64,000 nucleotides of DNA from Providencia rettgeri (GCF_013702265.1 NZ_CP059348.1:3348001-3412000); one strand, 5' to 3'; numbered from the stretch's first letter, positions 8,782 through 19,669 are shown. The notes: a model not told the origin generated them from the letters alone. A program made the numbers and translations.

Positions 8782-9378
8782 TTAGCGAGGCTTTGTCATC
8801 TGCCATTCCAAGTGGCGACGCACTGCCGGCCACTCATTATTTAAGATGCTATAAACGCAGGTATCTCGTAGCTCACCCGTACGAGTTAGCATATGGTTAC
8901 GTAAAATCCCATCGAGTTTTGCCCCTAAACGCTCAATCGCTTTACGGCTTTGATGATTTAAAAAGTGCGTTCTTAGCTCCACGGCAACACATTCTAATTC
9001 TTCAAACGCATGTTTTAATAACAAGTATTTAGCTTCTGTGTTGATCGGTGTGCGCTGCGCTTCCGTCCCATACCATGTCGCCCCGATTTCTACACGGCGA
9101 ACCCCTTGATCGATTCGCATATACGACGTCATACCAACGGCTTTGCCTGTCCGCTTGTCAATAATCGCGAATGGCACCATCTCTTTTTGCTCAAAACGCG
9201 CAAGGCGCATGTCGACATCTTTCGCGACATTTTCCGGTTCAGGTACCGAGGTATACCACAGGTGATGCAGCTTATCTCGTTCAATAATCTCAGCATAAAC
9301 AGCATCATGGTGATGGGTTAATGGTTCTAATCGAACATGGTTGCCTTCTAAGGTGACAGCTTGGCAAATCTCTTTCAT
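8782..9378 (-). CDS. GNAT-family N-acetyltransferase (RimJ/RimL-like)
   Basis: A 198-residue GNAT protein. The N-terminal VRLEPLT strand, the central VRRVEIGATWYG segment, the acetyl-CoA binding region around AEAKYLLLKHAFEEL, and the FLNHQSRKAIERLGAKLDG block are typical of the RimJ/RimL subgroup that acetylates protein N termini or small molecules. I chose the ATG ending at 9378 because AGGAAA lies 8 bases upstream; the longer frame to 9465 adds 29 residues without domain character. Single gene on the minus strand. The substrate cannot be named. Confidence 0.82.
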   Translation of the reverse strand: MKEICQAVTLEGNHVRLEPLTHHHDAVYAEIIERDKLHHLWYTSVPEPENVAKDVDMRLARFEQKEMVPFAIIDKRTGKAVGMTSYMRIDQGVRRVEIGATWYGTEAQRTPINTEAKYLLLKHAFEELECVAVELRTHFLNHQSRKAIERLGAKLDGILRNHMLTRTGELRDTCVYSILNNEWPAVRRHLEWQMTKPR

Positions 9379-9592
9379 CGGCGTATTTCCTGAATAACTC
9401 GGTTGTGTGGAGTGAAAAACCATCAAATTATGATGTAAATAACCATTCTTCTTTGTTGTAACCATTTTTTATGACAGAAAAATAAAACAAAAGAAATAGT
9501 ACTGTAAGTTTAATTATTCCTCGTAAAACATATGATAAAAATCACAATTTTTTAACATTATTCTTAATTCAATTGTCCATTAGGCTACAGTT

Positions 9593-9609
9593 AACTCATC
9601 TGACCTGTT
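9593..9609 (+). promoter_or_regulatory. FadR-like operator upstream of fadH
   Basis: AACTCATCTGACCTGTT matches 14 of 17 bases of the E. coli fabA FadR site as I remember it and fits the fad operator pattern with central TCxGACC. It ends 26 bases before the fadH start. In family knowledge FadR represses fatty-acid breakdown genes and is released by long-chain acyl-CoA. Confidence 0.55.
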
Positions 9610-9617
9610 ATTAATAG

Positions 9618-11657
<2,040 letters not shown>

Positions 11658-11672
11658 GTTTTACTGTCCCAT

Positions 11673-11698
11673 AAAAAAACCCGCTAATTCAGCGGGTT
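11673..11698 (-). terminator. Terminator between convergent fadH and sstT
   Basis: Stem AACCCGCT/AGCGGGTT (11678-11685 and 11691-11698) with a T-run on the minus strand (TTTTTTT from 11679 to 11673). A second hairpin with 11-bp arms (11709-11719 and 11735-11745) sits between it and sstT, so the region probably ends transcription from both sides. Confidence 0.75.
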
Positions 11699-11832
11699 TA
11701 GGTTAATGACAAAGAGGGATAAAAGCGTGGTTTTTCCCTCTTTGTGTTATCAGGCGAAAATCAATAAATTGATTTTCCTTGTTAGTTTTACAACCCAAAA
11801 GAGCCATTTCCAAACCTGATGGGTTTGTCAGC

Positions 11833-13089
11833 TTAGTCTTGAGTTTGAGATAACTCAGCATCCGCTTGAGCCAGTTTATCGTCTTCCGATAAACATACCG
11901 CCGCAGTGAAAAGCACGTCCGTTGAAGAGTTCAGTGCAGTTTCCGCAGAGTCTTGCAGTACGCCAATCATCACGCCCACTGCAACCACTTGCATCGCTAC
12001 TTCGTTCGAAATACCAAACATATTACATGCCAGTGGGATCAGTAATAATGAACCGCCTGCCACGCCAGATGCGCCACACGCACAAACCGCCGCAACCACG
12101 CTTAATAACAGCGCCGTCGGGATATCAACAGGGATCCCCAGAGTATGCACCGCTGCCAGTGTTAATACGGTGATGGTTACCGCAGCACCGCCCATGTTAA
12201 TGGTTGCACCTAGCGGGATAGAAACAGAATAGGTGTCTTCGTGCAGATTCATACGGCGACACATCCCCATGTTCACCGGAATGTTAGCTGCGGAGCTACG
12301 AGTAAAGAAGGCTGTGACACCGCTTTCACGTAAGCAAGCGAACACTAGTGGGTATGGGTTACGTTTAATTTTCCAGTAAACAATCAGTGGGTTAACCACT
12401 AATGCTACGATGATCATACAGCCCAGTAATACCGCCAATACGTGGAAATAGCCTTTTAAGGTTTCAAAACCGGTTGTTGCAATTGTTGAAGACACTAAAC
12501 CGAAAATACCTAATGGCGCTAAACGAATGACCACACGAACCAGCTGAGTCACGCTTAACGAAAAATCGTGGATCATGGTTTTGGTGGTTTCATTGGCATG
12601 ACGCAATGCAATGCCTAAACCAATCGCCCATGCCAAGATACCGATATAATTCCCTTTGAGCAGTGCATCGACTGGGTTAGCGAAAATATTAATCAGTAAG
12701 CCTTTAAGCACTTCGGCAATATTACCCGGAGGCGTCAGTTGAGTATCGCCGACAGCTAAAATCAAGCTGGATGGAAACATAAATGAGCCAATCACCGCCA
12801 CAACAGCCGCGAAGAATGTCCCTAAAATATACAGTACTAAAATTGGGCGAATACTGGTTTTTTGCCCTTGGCGATGGTTAGCAATGGACGCCATAACCAA
12901 CACCCAAACAAGTATTGGGGCAACGGCTTTTAACGCACTAACGAACAGATCACCCAGTAAGCCTACGTTTTTTGCTGCCGACGGCCATAACCATGCCAAT
13001 AAGATACCTGCAATCAAGCCTGCTAGGATTTGTTTGACCAAACTACCTTGACTAATTACTCGCCATAACCCTGCTTTATTTGTATCCAT
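11833..13089 (-). CDS. sstT: Serine/threonine:Na+ symporter
   Basis: A 418-residue inner-membrane transporter of the dicarboxylate/amino acid:cation symporter family. It contains many hydrophobic segments, the serine-rich reentrant loop ([13 protein letters not shown] near residue 270) and the NMGGAAVTI stretch that form the Na+ and substrate site. Length and sequence agree with E. coli SstT (about 414). It imports serine and threonine with sodium. The ATG has AAAGGTC upstream. In E. coli sstT is next to alx, and the same neighbourhood is kept here except for one inserted unknown gene. Confidence 0.95.
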   Translation of the reverse strand: MDTNKAGLWRVISQGSLVKQILAGLIAGILLAWLWPSAAKNVGLLGDLFVSALKAVAPILVWVLVMASIANHRQGQKTSIRPILVLYILGTFFAAVVAVIGSFMFPSSLILAVGDTQLTPPGNIAEVLKGLLINIFANPVDALLKGNYIGILAWAIGLGIALRHANETTKTMIHDFSLSVTQLVRVVIRLAPLGIFGLVSSTIATTGFETLKGYFHVLAVLLGCMIIVALVVNPLIVYWKIKRNPYPLVFACLRESGVTAFFTRSSAANIPVNMGMCRRMNLHEDTYSVSIPLGATINMGGAAVTITVLTLAAVHTLGIPVDIPTALLLSVVAAVCACGASGVAGGSLLLIPLACNMFGISNEVAMQVVAVGVMIGVLQDSAETALNSSTDVLFTAAVCLSEDDKLAQADAELSQTQD

Positions 13090-13308
13090 AATAGACCTTT
13101 ATAATTTATCTTTTTTAGGAATTAAATGTGTTTGCCGAGCCAGTATAAGGAATATTAATCTCCTGAAAAGGCTATTATTCAAAATATACACAATGATTGA
13201 TTACAGTTAACATTAATTTTACATATCTGTGATCGCAATAGAGTTTTGTTTCTTATAGGAAACAGAGGACATAGAAAATGAGTGAGGATTTTCAGATAGT
13301 TAAAATAA

Positions 13309-13341
13309 AAAAACACCTCAGATAAATCCAAGGTGTTTTTT
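13309..13341. terminator. Terminator, probably bidirectional
   Basis: Stem AAAAACACCT/AGGTGTTTTT (13309-13318 and 13331-13340). It lies 30 bases after the stop of the Cys-rich minus-strand gene; both strands have a T-run after the stem. Confidence 0.8.
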
Positions 13342-13370
13342 AAAATTGTATGGATTACTGCGAGTAAGAT

Positions 13371-14240
13371 TTAACGATTGATTAAATAGCCACCAAAATA
13401 ATCTGCTATTTTTGCCTCGTCTACTTTTAAATTTCCTTTCCAACCGGCCCAAGGCATTTCCATATCAGAACGCCCTTTCGTATTGTTAAGTTGATTTTCT
13501 GCGCTAGTTATATCACCAAAATCGTGCCAACTATCAAGAGACAAAGAGATAAAAGTATTCGGAATAACGCCAATCAATGCGAGTGAATGCAATATCCCGC
13601 GTAATGTGTATTTATCACCTTTAATTAATTTTGCCTCAGATAAACGCTTTTCAAATTTTCCAGGAGTTTCATCTTCAGGCGCATTACGTAATAAATCTAA
13701 TAGTTGATTAAAGACTTTTTTGTCTTCATCGGTAGGCTTTACAGCATCAACATTCAATAAATGTCGTAAATTCAAATACGCATAGCTTGGATTTCCGGTA
13801 TAAGAATTTCCGTAATATAAGCAGTATTGAAAGTAGCTATCATTAATACAAATATGTTTGTTATAGCTGCTACAGATCCAGCAACAAGCATACTGCGGTT
13901 TTTCTATATATTCATGTTCGGGTAAAGTATTCAACTGATGATAAGCCCCTAAGACCGAACGTCCCCGCAAATAACTCCCCCCTACACCAGCAACAAAAGC
14001 ATCCAAACAGCGCTGGCGGGTTAATGCACTTTCATGCTTTAAGCTGTGGAGCTTATTCATAATATCTTGATGGTCTGTAAAACATTCAATCTGATTAGCT
14101 TGCCATCGAGTATCGTTTAAAAGTGTACGTTCTTTGTCAGATAACAAATCTAATGAGTAATTGGAAACAGCTCGTTCTCCATCATATTGGCTATTTTCGT
14201 ATTTATAGAGTTTTCGTAAGACCCGCATGACTTGTTGCAC
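13371..14240 (-). CDS. Unrecognised Cys-rich hypothetical protein
   Basis: A 289-residue protein I do not recognise. The start is GTG at 14240, chosen because a strong AGGAGG lies 4 bases upstream; an ATG 12 bases further in is possible. It has no signal peptide and no membrane helix. A central cluster of Cys residues (119, 120, 123, 131 and 140, as CCWICS...C...YC) in a Tyr-rich stretch suggests a metal site or structural disulfides. The N-terminal part is charged and helical; the C-terminal half has a charged segment (TPGKFEKRLSEAK) and ends PWAGWKGNLKV...DYFGGYL. It is inserted between sstT and alx, neighbours in E. coli, and has its own terminator. That position and its AT-rich codons suggest an accessory gene. 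Confidence 0.7.
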   Translation of the reverse strand: MQQVMRVLRKLYKYENSQYDGERAVSNYSLDLLSDKERTLLNDTRWQANQIECFTDHQDIMNKLHSLKHESALTRQRCLDAFVAGVGGSYLRGRSVLGAYHQLNTLPEHEYIEKPQYACCWICSSYNKHICINDSYFQYCLYYGNSYTGNPSYAYLNLRHLLNVDAVKPTDEDKKVFNQLLDLLRNAPEDETPGKFEKRLSEAKLIKGDKYTLRGILHSLALIGVIPNTFISLSLDSWHDFGDITSAENQLNNTKGRSDMEMPWAGWKGNLKVDEAKIADYFGGYLINR

Positions 14241-14280
14241 AGAACCTCCTCATCTTTACGCCTATAAATCATTAGATATA

Positions 14281-14321
14281 AAAAAACTCCCAAAGTCATG
14301 ATGAACTTATGGGAGTTTTTC
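14281..14321. terminator. Terminator of alx
   Basis: Stem AAAAACTCCCA/TGGGAGTTTTT with a loop of 17 bases, directly downstream of alx on the minus strand and before the start of the next gene. T-runs are present on both strands. Confidence 0.8.
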
Positions 14322-14336
14322 TAATTAGGAAAAAGA

Positions 14337-15308
14337 TTATTCGTTAATCAATTTTTTTGCTTCATTGCGCTTATTCACGATGGTGTTAATCACCAGTGTC
14401 AGAGCTAAAATCGCAGCAACGGTACCTAACGAAACCGCGGTAGGAATATGGAAAATATCCATCAGCAACATCTTCACGCCGATAAAGCTTAAAATGATAG
14501 CTAAACCGTACTTAAGCATTGAGAATTTCTCAGCAACACCCGCTAATAAGAAGTACATTGCACGTAAGCCTAAAATTGCAAACAGGTTAGACGTTAATAC
14601 GATAAACGGGTCAGTGGTCACAGCAAAGATAGCGGGAATACTGTCTACCGCAAAGATAACATCGCTGATTTCCACTAAGATCAGAACCAAAATTAATGGG
14701 GTAGCAAACAGCAATCCATTCTTTTTAATAAAGAACTTTTCTCCGTGTAACTCATCGGTCATCCGTAAATGTGAACGCACCCATTTAACTAATGGCTTTT
14801 CATTTATCGGTGAATCATCTTCTTTAGCAAACGCCATTTTGATCCCCGTAAACAGTAAGAACGCACCGAAAATATAGAGGATCCAGCTAAATTGCGTGAC
14901 TAACCAGCTACCTGCAAAAATCATAATCGTACGCAGGACGATAGCCCCAAGCACCCCGTAAACAAGTACGCGACGCTGTAAGTTTGCTGGAATAGCGAAG
15001 TAACCAAATAGCATTAACCAAACAAACACGTTATCCACGGCAAGGGCTTTTTCTAACAGATAACCGGTTAAGAACGCCATAGTTTGCGTGTTCGCGACTT
15101 CAGGTCCAACGGTATCATTAAAGTACCACCACAGACCGCCCGCAAAAATCAGCGATAGAGTCACCCACAAGATGCTCCAGCCCGCAGCTTGCTTCATCGA
15201 CATCGCCTGACCTTTATGTTTTCCTTGCCAAAACATATCGATGAGTAACATCACAAGGATCATGACAGCAAAGCTGCCCCATAAAACGGGATTTCCAACA
15301 GAGTTCAT
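14337..15308 (-). CDS. alx: TerC-family membrane protein, manganese exporter Alx
   Basis: A 323-residue inner-membrane protein. Nearly all of it is hydrophobic segments of the TerC fold, with acidic residues inside membrane stretches ([12 protein letters not shown] and [14 protein letters not shown]), the paired ExxxxDN/D motifs expected to bind metal. It matches E. coli Alx (321 residues), which from family knowledge exports Mn2+ and is induced by alkaline pH. I start at ATG ending 15308 ([11 protein letters not shown]), with AAAGGA upstream. The longer frame adds seven residues. The leader is a yybP-ykoY riboswitch, which supports the role in Mn homeostasis. Confidence 0.94.
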   Translation of the reverse strand: MNSVGNPVLWGSFAVMILVMLLIDMFWQGKHKGQAMSMKQAAGWSILWVTLSLIFAGGLWWYFNDTVGPEVANTQTMAFLTGYLLEKALAVDNVFVWLMLFGYFAIPANLQRRVLVYGVLGAIVLRTIMIFAGSWLVTQFSWILYIFGAFLLFTGIKMAFAKEDDSPINEKPLVKWVRSHLRMTDELHGEKFFIKKNGLLFATPLILVLILVEISDVIFAVDSIPAIFAVTTDPFIVLTSNLFAILGLRAMYFLLAGVAEKFSMLKYGLAIILSFIGVKMLLMDIFHIPTAVSLGTVAAILALTLVINTIVNKRNEAKKLINE

Positions 15309-15320
15309 TTTGATTCCTTT

Positions 15321-15360
15321 AAAAAACAAAAAACGGCTGATATCCAGAAGACATCAGCCG
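15321..15360 (-). terminator. Riboswitch expression-platform terminator hairpin
   Basis: Stem CGGCTGAT/ATCAGCCG (15334-15341 and 15353-15360) followed on the minus strand by TTTTTTGTTTTTT, ending 12 bases before the alx start. It is the likely switch element of the upstream aptamer. Confidence 0.8.
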
Positions 15361-15394
15361 CTTAAACTGTTTTCACCCTAAGTTATCACTATAC

Positions 15395-15550
15395 GGTTGT
15401 AAACGATGAGCAAACCTCGCCTTCTGGCAAGGTCTCACTTACAACACAGATAACCTAAGATAAGGAAATTGTGGTGCTCGGTTACCGGGTACAATTGTGT
15501 GCACCGTAATGACGATAATCCGACAGAAGAAGTTACTCCCCTTTGCTATG
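15395..15550 (-). promoter_or_regulatory. yybP-ykoY manganese riboswitch (alx leader, SraF/PRE)
   Basis: On the minus strand the leader carries AAAGGGGAGTAAC (around 15532-15544), a central ACCCGGTAACC segment, and TGAGACCTTGCC followed by its complement GGC...AGG (around 15415-15437). These are the conserved blocks of the yybP-ykoY aptamer as found before E. coli alx and mntP. A terminator-like hairpin follows. The edges given are approximate. From family knowledge the RNA binds Mn2+ and raises downstream gene expression. Confidence 0.85.
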
Positions 15551-15919
15551 CGCACACAATAAGGTAATTAATCTTAAAAAGCAATGATTAGCTACCAATA
15601 TGTTCATGCTATTTTTCGTTACCTAAACGTAAATAAACTGGTAAATAGTCAGATTAAATCCTCTTATTCAGCGCCATTCCCATTTTTTGTTATTTTAGAA
15701 AGGCAGTGGTTAAGAACCTAAAATGTAAAAATCAGCCGCAATTTAAATGAATTCTCAAAATAAGCTTAAAATTTACTGTTTAGTTATTTTCTGTTTTGTT
15801 AAAGTGATCGGGTTTTACACTAACAGCCCGAAGAAACAGCCGTTTTCTTCCGGCATTTACTTAATCCATTTCTGCCCAACAACATGTTTGTTGCTGTGAT
15901 TGCCGTTTAGGAAACATTA
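15551..15919. other. Intergenic region before yqjA
   Basis: The 369 bases hold the promoter side of the alx leader on the left and the yqjA leader on the right. A hairpin GAAGAAA/TTTCTTC lies around 15831-15851. No gene is seen. Confidence 0.45.
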
Positions 15920-16579
15920 ATGGAATTAGTTAGAGAACTTTTTTTCGCCCTTTGGCACCAAGATTACGAAACCTTATCTAACCCATCGTTGATATGGTCG
16001 ATTTATTTCATGCTGTTCATGATCCTATTATTGGAGAACGGCGTGCTTCCAGCTGCATTCTTACCCGGTGATAGTTTACTGATCCTTGTTGGCGTACTCA
16101 TCGCAAAAGGTGCTCTTAGCTACCCATTAACCTTAGTGATTTTAACTGCAGGCGCCAGTATTGGTTGTTGGGTGGGTTATATCCAAGGTCGCTGGCTAGG
16201 TAATACAAAAATTGTCAAAGGCTGGTTATCACACCTCCCCGAACACTATCACCAGCGTGCCTATGGGCTATTCCATCGTCACGGCTTAGCTGCGCTACTG
16301 ATTGGTCGATTCCTTGCATTTGTCAGAACATTACTACCAACCATCGCAGGGCTTGCAGGCTTGCAAAATGGGCGTTTCCAACTGTTTAACTGGTTAAGTG
16401 GGCTCCTTTGGGTACTAATTTTGACCGCTATCGGCTACGGATTCGGTAAAAGCCCTATTTTCCAGCAATATGAGCATCAAATTATGAATGTCTTGATGCT
16501 TATTCCAGTTGGGTTATTAATTTTGGGTCTGATCGGCAGCATTGGTGTTGTCATCAAGAAAAAATTCGCCCGCAAATAA
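15920..16579 (+). CDS. yqjA: DedA-family membrane protein
   Basis: A 219-residue inner-membrane protein of the DedA (VTT/SNARE-associated) family. It keeps the conserved ENGVLPAAFLPGDSLL motif near residue 40 and the second-half LIGRFLAFVRTLLPTIAG motif with its essential Arg residues, plus four or more hydrophobic segments. Length and order upstream of yqjD-yqjE-yqjK agree with E. coli YqjA. Family knowledge links YqjA to proton-dependent tolerance of alkaline pH and to lipid-carrier or lipid flipping. The neighbouring alx is also alkali-induced. Its E. coli partner gene mzrA is not seen downstream. Confidence 0.9.
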   Translation: MELVRELFFALWHQDYETLSNPSLIWSIYFMLFMILLLENGVLPAAFLPGDSLLILVGVLIAKGALSYPLTLVILTAGASIGCWVGYIQGRWLGNTKIVKGWLSHLPEHYHQRAYGLFHRHGLAALLIGRFLAFVRTLLPTIAGLAGLQNGRFQLFNWLSGLLWVLILTAIGYGFGKSPIFQQYEHQIMNVLMLIPVGLLILGLIGSIGVVIKKKFARK

Positions 16580-16778
16580 ATAGCCGTCACTGAATCAAAT
16601 CGAACAGCGGGAATATTTAGCGATTCCCGCTTTCCTCTATCTCAATTCGAAATCTATGCCAATTAGTGATTGCACTTAAGCTAAAAAAAGCTATTGTACT
16701 ATTATTAATGTCATCGGCTATTAAGGTCATACGTTATTAAGGTATTGCGTTATTTTTCTATTGATAGGAGGTTCTACT

Positions 16779-17084
16779 ATGTCGTCCAATCATTCTTCTG
16801 AAGATCTACGTGCTGAACTTAAATCACTCGCAGACTCTCTCGAATCCATTCTGAATAGTACTCAAGATAAATCAAAAGAAGAGATCGAAAACTTAAAGGC
16901 TAAAGCCCGTGAAGCCCTCTCCTCTTCAAAAGCTAAACTCGGTCAAGCCAGTGATAAAATTACCGAGCAAACCAAAGAAATTGCAGGCCAAGCAGATTGC
17001 TATGTGCGTGAAAATCCATGGAAAAGCGTGGGTATCGGTGCAGCCGTCGGTGTAGTCTTAGGCATGCTACTTAGCAAGCGCTAA
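16779..17084 (+). CDS. yqjD: Ribosome-associated membrane protein YqjD (DUF883)
   Basis: A 101-residue DUF883 protein: a long charged helix with heptad-like spacing (about residues 5-75), then a C-terminal membrane anchor (VGIGAAVGVVLGMLLSKR) after the conserved YVRENPWKS block. It matches E. coli YqjD in length. From family knowledge it anchors ribosomes to the inner membrane in stationary phase under RpoS control. The start is ATG 16779 with a strong AGGAGG; the frame extends six codons upstream without support. It is followed 9 bases later by yqjE, so the genes form one operon. Confidence 0.92.
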   Translation: MSSNHSSEDLRAELKSLADSLESILNSTQDKSKEEIENLKAKAREALSSSKAKLGQASDKITEQTKEIAGQADCYVRENPWKSVGIGAAVGVVLGMLLSKR

Positions 17085-17093
17085 TCATCGCTT

Positions 17094-17498
17094 ATGGAAC
17101 AGTCGCCACGTCAAGGACCCACTAAGCGGGTTCTAGATTCTCTGCAAAGAATTGCGGGTATCACCGTTAATATGGTTGAAACCCGCATTCAACTTATTGC
17201 AGTAGAATTAGAAGAAGAGAAACTCAACCTTGTTCAGTTATTATTACTCGCAGGGCTGACTCTTCTATTTTCTGCATTTGGTCTGATGTGCCTTATCGGG
17301 CTTATTTTTTGGTCTGTGGATCCCGTCTATCGTTATCAAGCTTTCGCGATCACGACCGGAACACTGATTTTACTCGCGATTATCTTTGCTATTTGGACGT
17401 TAAAAAAAGCGAAACAGTCCACGCTGCTAAGCGCAACCCGTGAACAACTTCGTAATGACGCTAAAGCACTGGCAGGAACCGATGATGAGCAAAAGTAA
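17094..17498 (+). CDS. yqjE: Phage-holin-family membrane protein YqjE
   Basis: A 134-residue protein with an amphipathic N-terminal helix and two transmembrane segments (LLLLAGLTLLFSAFGLMCLIG and the ITTGTLILLAIIFAIWTL region), the pattern of the YqjE/holin-like family. It lies between yqjD and yqjK, overlapping the latter by 14 bases. The function is unknown; co-expression with yqjD suggests a role at the membrane in stationary phase. Confidence 0.88.
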   Translation: MEQSPRQGPTKRVLDSLQRIAGITVNMVETRIQLIAVELEEEKLNLVQLLLLAGLTLLFSAFGLMCLIGLIFWSVDPVYRYQAFAITTGTLILLAIIFAIWTLKKAKQSTLLSATREQLRNDAKALAGTDDEQK

Positions 17499-17787
17499 AC
17501 GTCAGTTACTTGCAGAAAGAAAATCACGCTTAATCTCTGATATTGAGCAGCAGCGCATCCAGTTATCGGCCAGTAAGAAAGAGTGGCTACAAGCCACAGC
17601 TCCTTATGACCGAGCTTGGCAAACCCTGATGACCTTTCGCCCAATTGTTATCGCTGCGACGGGTCTTATCTCTATTTTTACCTTAAAGCACCCCAATCGA
17701 TTTATTTCACTGAGCAAGAAAGCCATTGCAACTTGGGGACTTATTCGTACCCTAAGAAGCAGCTTAAACAGTTCAAGTCAGAAATAA
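17485..17787 (+). CDS. yqjK: YqjK-like protein
   Basis: A 100-residue basic protein with a charged coiled N-terminal half (QLLAERKSRLISDIEQQRIQLSASKKEW) resembling E. coli YqjK, followed by a hydrophobic segment around FRPIVIAATGLISIFTL. The start is ATG 17485, or 17482 one codon earlier; AGGA lies 7 bases before 17485. It overlaps the end of yqjE and completes the yqjDEK operon. The function is unknown. Confidence 0.85.
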   Translation: MSKSKRQLLAERKSRLISDIEQQRIQLSASKKEWLQATAPYDRAWQTLMTFRPIVIAATGLISIFTLKHPNRFISLSKKAIATWGLIRTLRSSLNSSSQK

Positions 17788-18050
17788 CCCATCTCCTTAA
17801 GATAAAAATAATCATTATTTGTCAATATGATAGATAAAAGTTCCCTTTGGCACTTTTTTTCGCACCCAATTATACACATTCAATTTTTTTGTCTATCTTT
17901 GTTAATAAGCTTAGCTTTTTATTGAATGAGCTAAGTAATAAGATACGCACATCCAAGATTTCTAGCCTTTTCGTGCTGAAACTTAGCTTATAACGCGATA
18001 TATATCGCACTTTATTTATATTTAATGACCGTATTATCTGGAGAGACTCA

Positions 18051-18446
18051 ATGAAAAATTTAGAAAGTGGAGCTATTTTATTAGCACGTATTATGATGCC
18101 AATTCTGTTCATCGTTGCAGGTTACGGTAAATTAGGCGGGGCATATGAAGGCACTCAGCAATATATGCAAGCAATGGGCGTCCCAGGCTTTTTACTGCCA
18201 CTGACAATTTTACTTGAGTTAGGTGGTGGTCTGGCGGTGTTATTCGGTCTGTTAACACGTACAACCGCAATTTTCACTGCTGTGTTCACATTCTTAACTG
18301 CAATGCTGTTCCACACGAATTTCAGCGTTGAGCCAAACAGCTTGATGTTTATGAAAAATATGACCATTGCAGGCGGCTACATTCTGTTAGCAGTGACTGG
18401 CCCAGGCAAATTCAGTATCGACCATTTATTAAATAAAAAATGGTAA
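18051..18446 (+). CDS. yqjF: DoxX-family membrane protein (YqjF-like)
   Basis: A 131-residue inner-membrane protein with four hydrophobic segments and the DoxX pattern (ARIMMPILFIVAGYGKLGG at the start, LELGGGLAVLFGL in the middle, NMTIAGGYILLAV near the end). Position after yqjDEK matches E. coli yqjF. Family members are quinone- or redox-related membrane proteins with mostly unknown function. Ribosome site CTGGAGAG precedes the ATG. A strong terminator follows, so the gene is the end of its unit. Confidence 0.88.
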   Translation: MKNLESGAILLARIMMPILFIVAGYGKLGGAYEGTQQYMQAMGVPGFLLPLTILLELGGGLAVLFGLLTRTTAIFTAVFTFLTAMLFHTNFSVEPNSLMFMKNMTIAGGYILLAVTGPGKFSIDHLLNKKW

Positions 18447-18538
18447 TGAGCTCCAACCTCCTCGCCTATAGCGACCTATAGGCAGGGAGTCAACAGTACC
18501 CTCAAGTCAACATCCTTTTCCATAAGTTAAATGCCTTT

Positions 18539-18568
18539 GCACCTCCCATCCGAGGTGCTTTTTTTTTT
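18539..18568 (+). terminator. Terminator of yqjF-like gene
   Basis: Stem GCACCTC/GAGGTGC (18539-18545 and 18552-18558) with a 6-base loop followed by a run of ten T. Confidence 0.93.
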
Positions 18569-18592
18569 GCTTTTATCTTTGCTTTCTTTTTA

Positions 18593-18620
18593 TTTTCGCT
18601 TTTCGCTTTTCGCTTTTCGC
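18593..18620. repeat. Four tandem copies of TTTTCGC
   Basis: A 7-base unit TTTTCGC is repeated four times exactly, followed by TTT and preceded by a degenerate T/C-rich tract. It is noncoding and lies between the yqjF terminator and an ERIC element. Short units like this can change copy number by slippage. Confidence 0.9.
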
Positions 18621-18652
18621 TTTAAAAAAGAATTAAAGAATAGGTTACGAGC

Positions 18653-18777
18653 GATCTCTAAATAATTTGTATTGTAGGTAGGCGGTCAACGAGGATATCT
18701 CGGGGAGCATACACAAGTATGTGACTCGAGTAGCCGAGAGCAACCAACACCCCTACAATGCAAAGTATGACGAGATC
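18653..18777 (+). repeat. ERIC element (125 bp) overlapping yhaJ stop
   Basis: The element has the ERIC core: AGCATACACAAGTATGTGACT palindrome, flanking GGTAGGCGG and AGTATGACGAG blocks, and terminal inverted repeats GATCTC (18653-18658) and GAGATC (18772-18777). The same sequence recurs three times near 30.1 kb. Its right end contributes two bases of the yhaJ stop codon (18776-18778). Confidence 0.9.
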
Positions 18778-19669
18778 ACCCCCTAAATAATTTAGGGATT
18801 TCTCGGAGACACCACGACTTCGCCTCCCCCATGCTATCCCGTCGCCACGCCATAATCATATTCGACTCATGACTAAACTCCGCCCCCACCACTTGCAGGC
18901 GCCCTTCCTTAATATCTTGCTCCACCAGCGGATATGGCATTGTCGCCACCCCTAGCCCTGCAATCAGCGCCTTGCGCTTATCTTCGATGCTCGATACCGT
19001 CAATCTTTGCTGCTTATCCAGCAGTTGCACGGTGATCACCGGGCGCTCACGGGCAGTATCTGCCACCGCAATACCTCGGTATTTCACACGTGTAGTTTCA
19101 GAAAGCGGCTCGGGCTCTTGGTGAATAGGATGGTTTGGGCTTGCCACATAAATATGGTTCAGGGTATACAGCACTTTGGAGTTAATTTCAGAGGATGAAC
19201 GAAAATGCATATCTGGTGCGATAACAATATCCGCACGCCCGGATTCGAGTCGCTCCCATGCTCCTGCTAGCACCTCAGTAATTAAAGAGAGTTGGGTGTC
19301 GGATTTCTCAGCCAGTTTATCCACCAGCGGGAATAAAGACTCTGCCGGAACCAGCGCTTCACACACAATCGTCAGGTGAGTTTCCCAACCTTTAGCCAGC
19401 GCCTCCGCATCCGAGGTGAGTTTATCGGCGGCTTCAAGTAACACCCGCCCACGCTCTAACAGCATGCGCCCCACATTGGTAAATTTAGTTCGATGTCCTG
19501 AACGGTCAAACAAAATAACATCAAGTTCTTCTTCTAACTTCTGCATGGTATAGCTCAATGCCGAAGGAACGCGACCCAGCTCTTCCGCCGCTGCCGCGAA
19601 GCTGCCACGCCTATCGATTGCATCCATCACCCTTAACGACTCAAGTGTTAATGCTCTCTCTTTGCTCAT
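18776..19669 (-). CDS. yhaJ: LysR-family transcriptional regulator YhaJ
   Basis: A 297-residue LysR regulator. A winged HTH occupies residues 5-65 (LESLRVMDAIDRRGSFAAAAEELGRVPSALSYTMQKLE) and the rest is the periplasmic-binding-like effector domain. It is almost the same length as E. coli YhaJ (298) and sits between yqjF and yhaK as in E. coli. Family knowledge: YhaJ senses aromatic degradation products such as those of dinitrotoluene and regulates yhaK-linked and virulence genes. It is divergent from yhaK across 122 bases, which likely holds its operator. The stop codon TGA is partly formed by the ERIC element's end, with no loss of length. Confidence 0.9.
   Translation of the reverse strand: MSKERALTLESLRVMDAIDRRGSFAAAAEELGRVPSALSYTMQKLEEELDVILFDRSGHRTKFTNVGRMLLERGRVLLEAADKLTSDAEALAKGWETHLTIVCEALVPAESLFPLVDKLAEKSDTQLSLITEVLAGAWERLESGRADIVIAPDMHFRSSSEINSKVLYTLNHIYVASPNHPIHQEPEPLSETTRVKYRGIAVADTARERPVITVQLLDKQQRLTVSSIEDKRKALIAGLGVATMPYPLVEQDIKEGRLQVVGAEFSHESNMIMAWRRDSMGEAKSWCLREIPKLFRG

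Noticed and set aside
17870-18112. Minus-strand frame before the DoxX gene
   Set aside because: It overlaps the start of the DoxX gene on the other strand and shows no domain.
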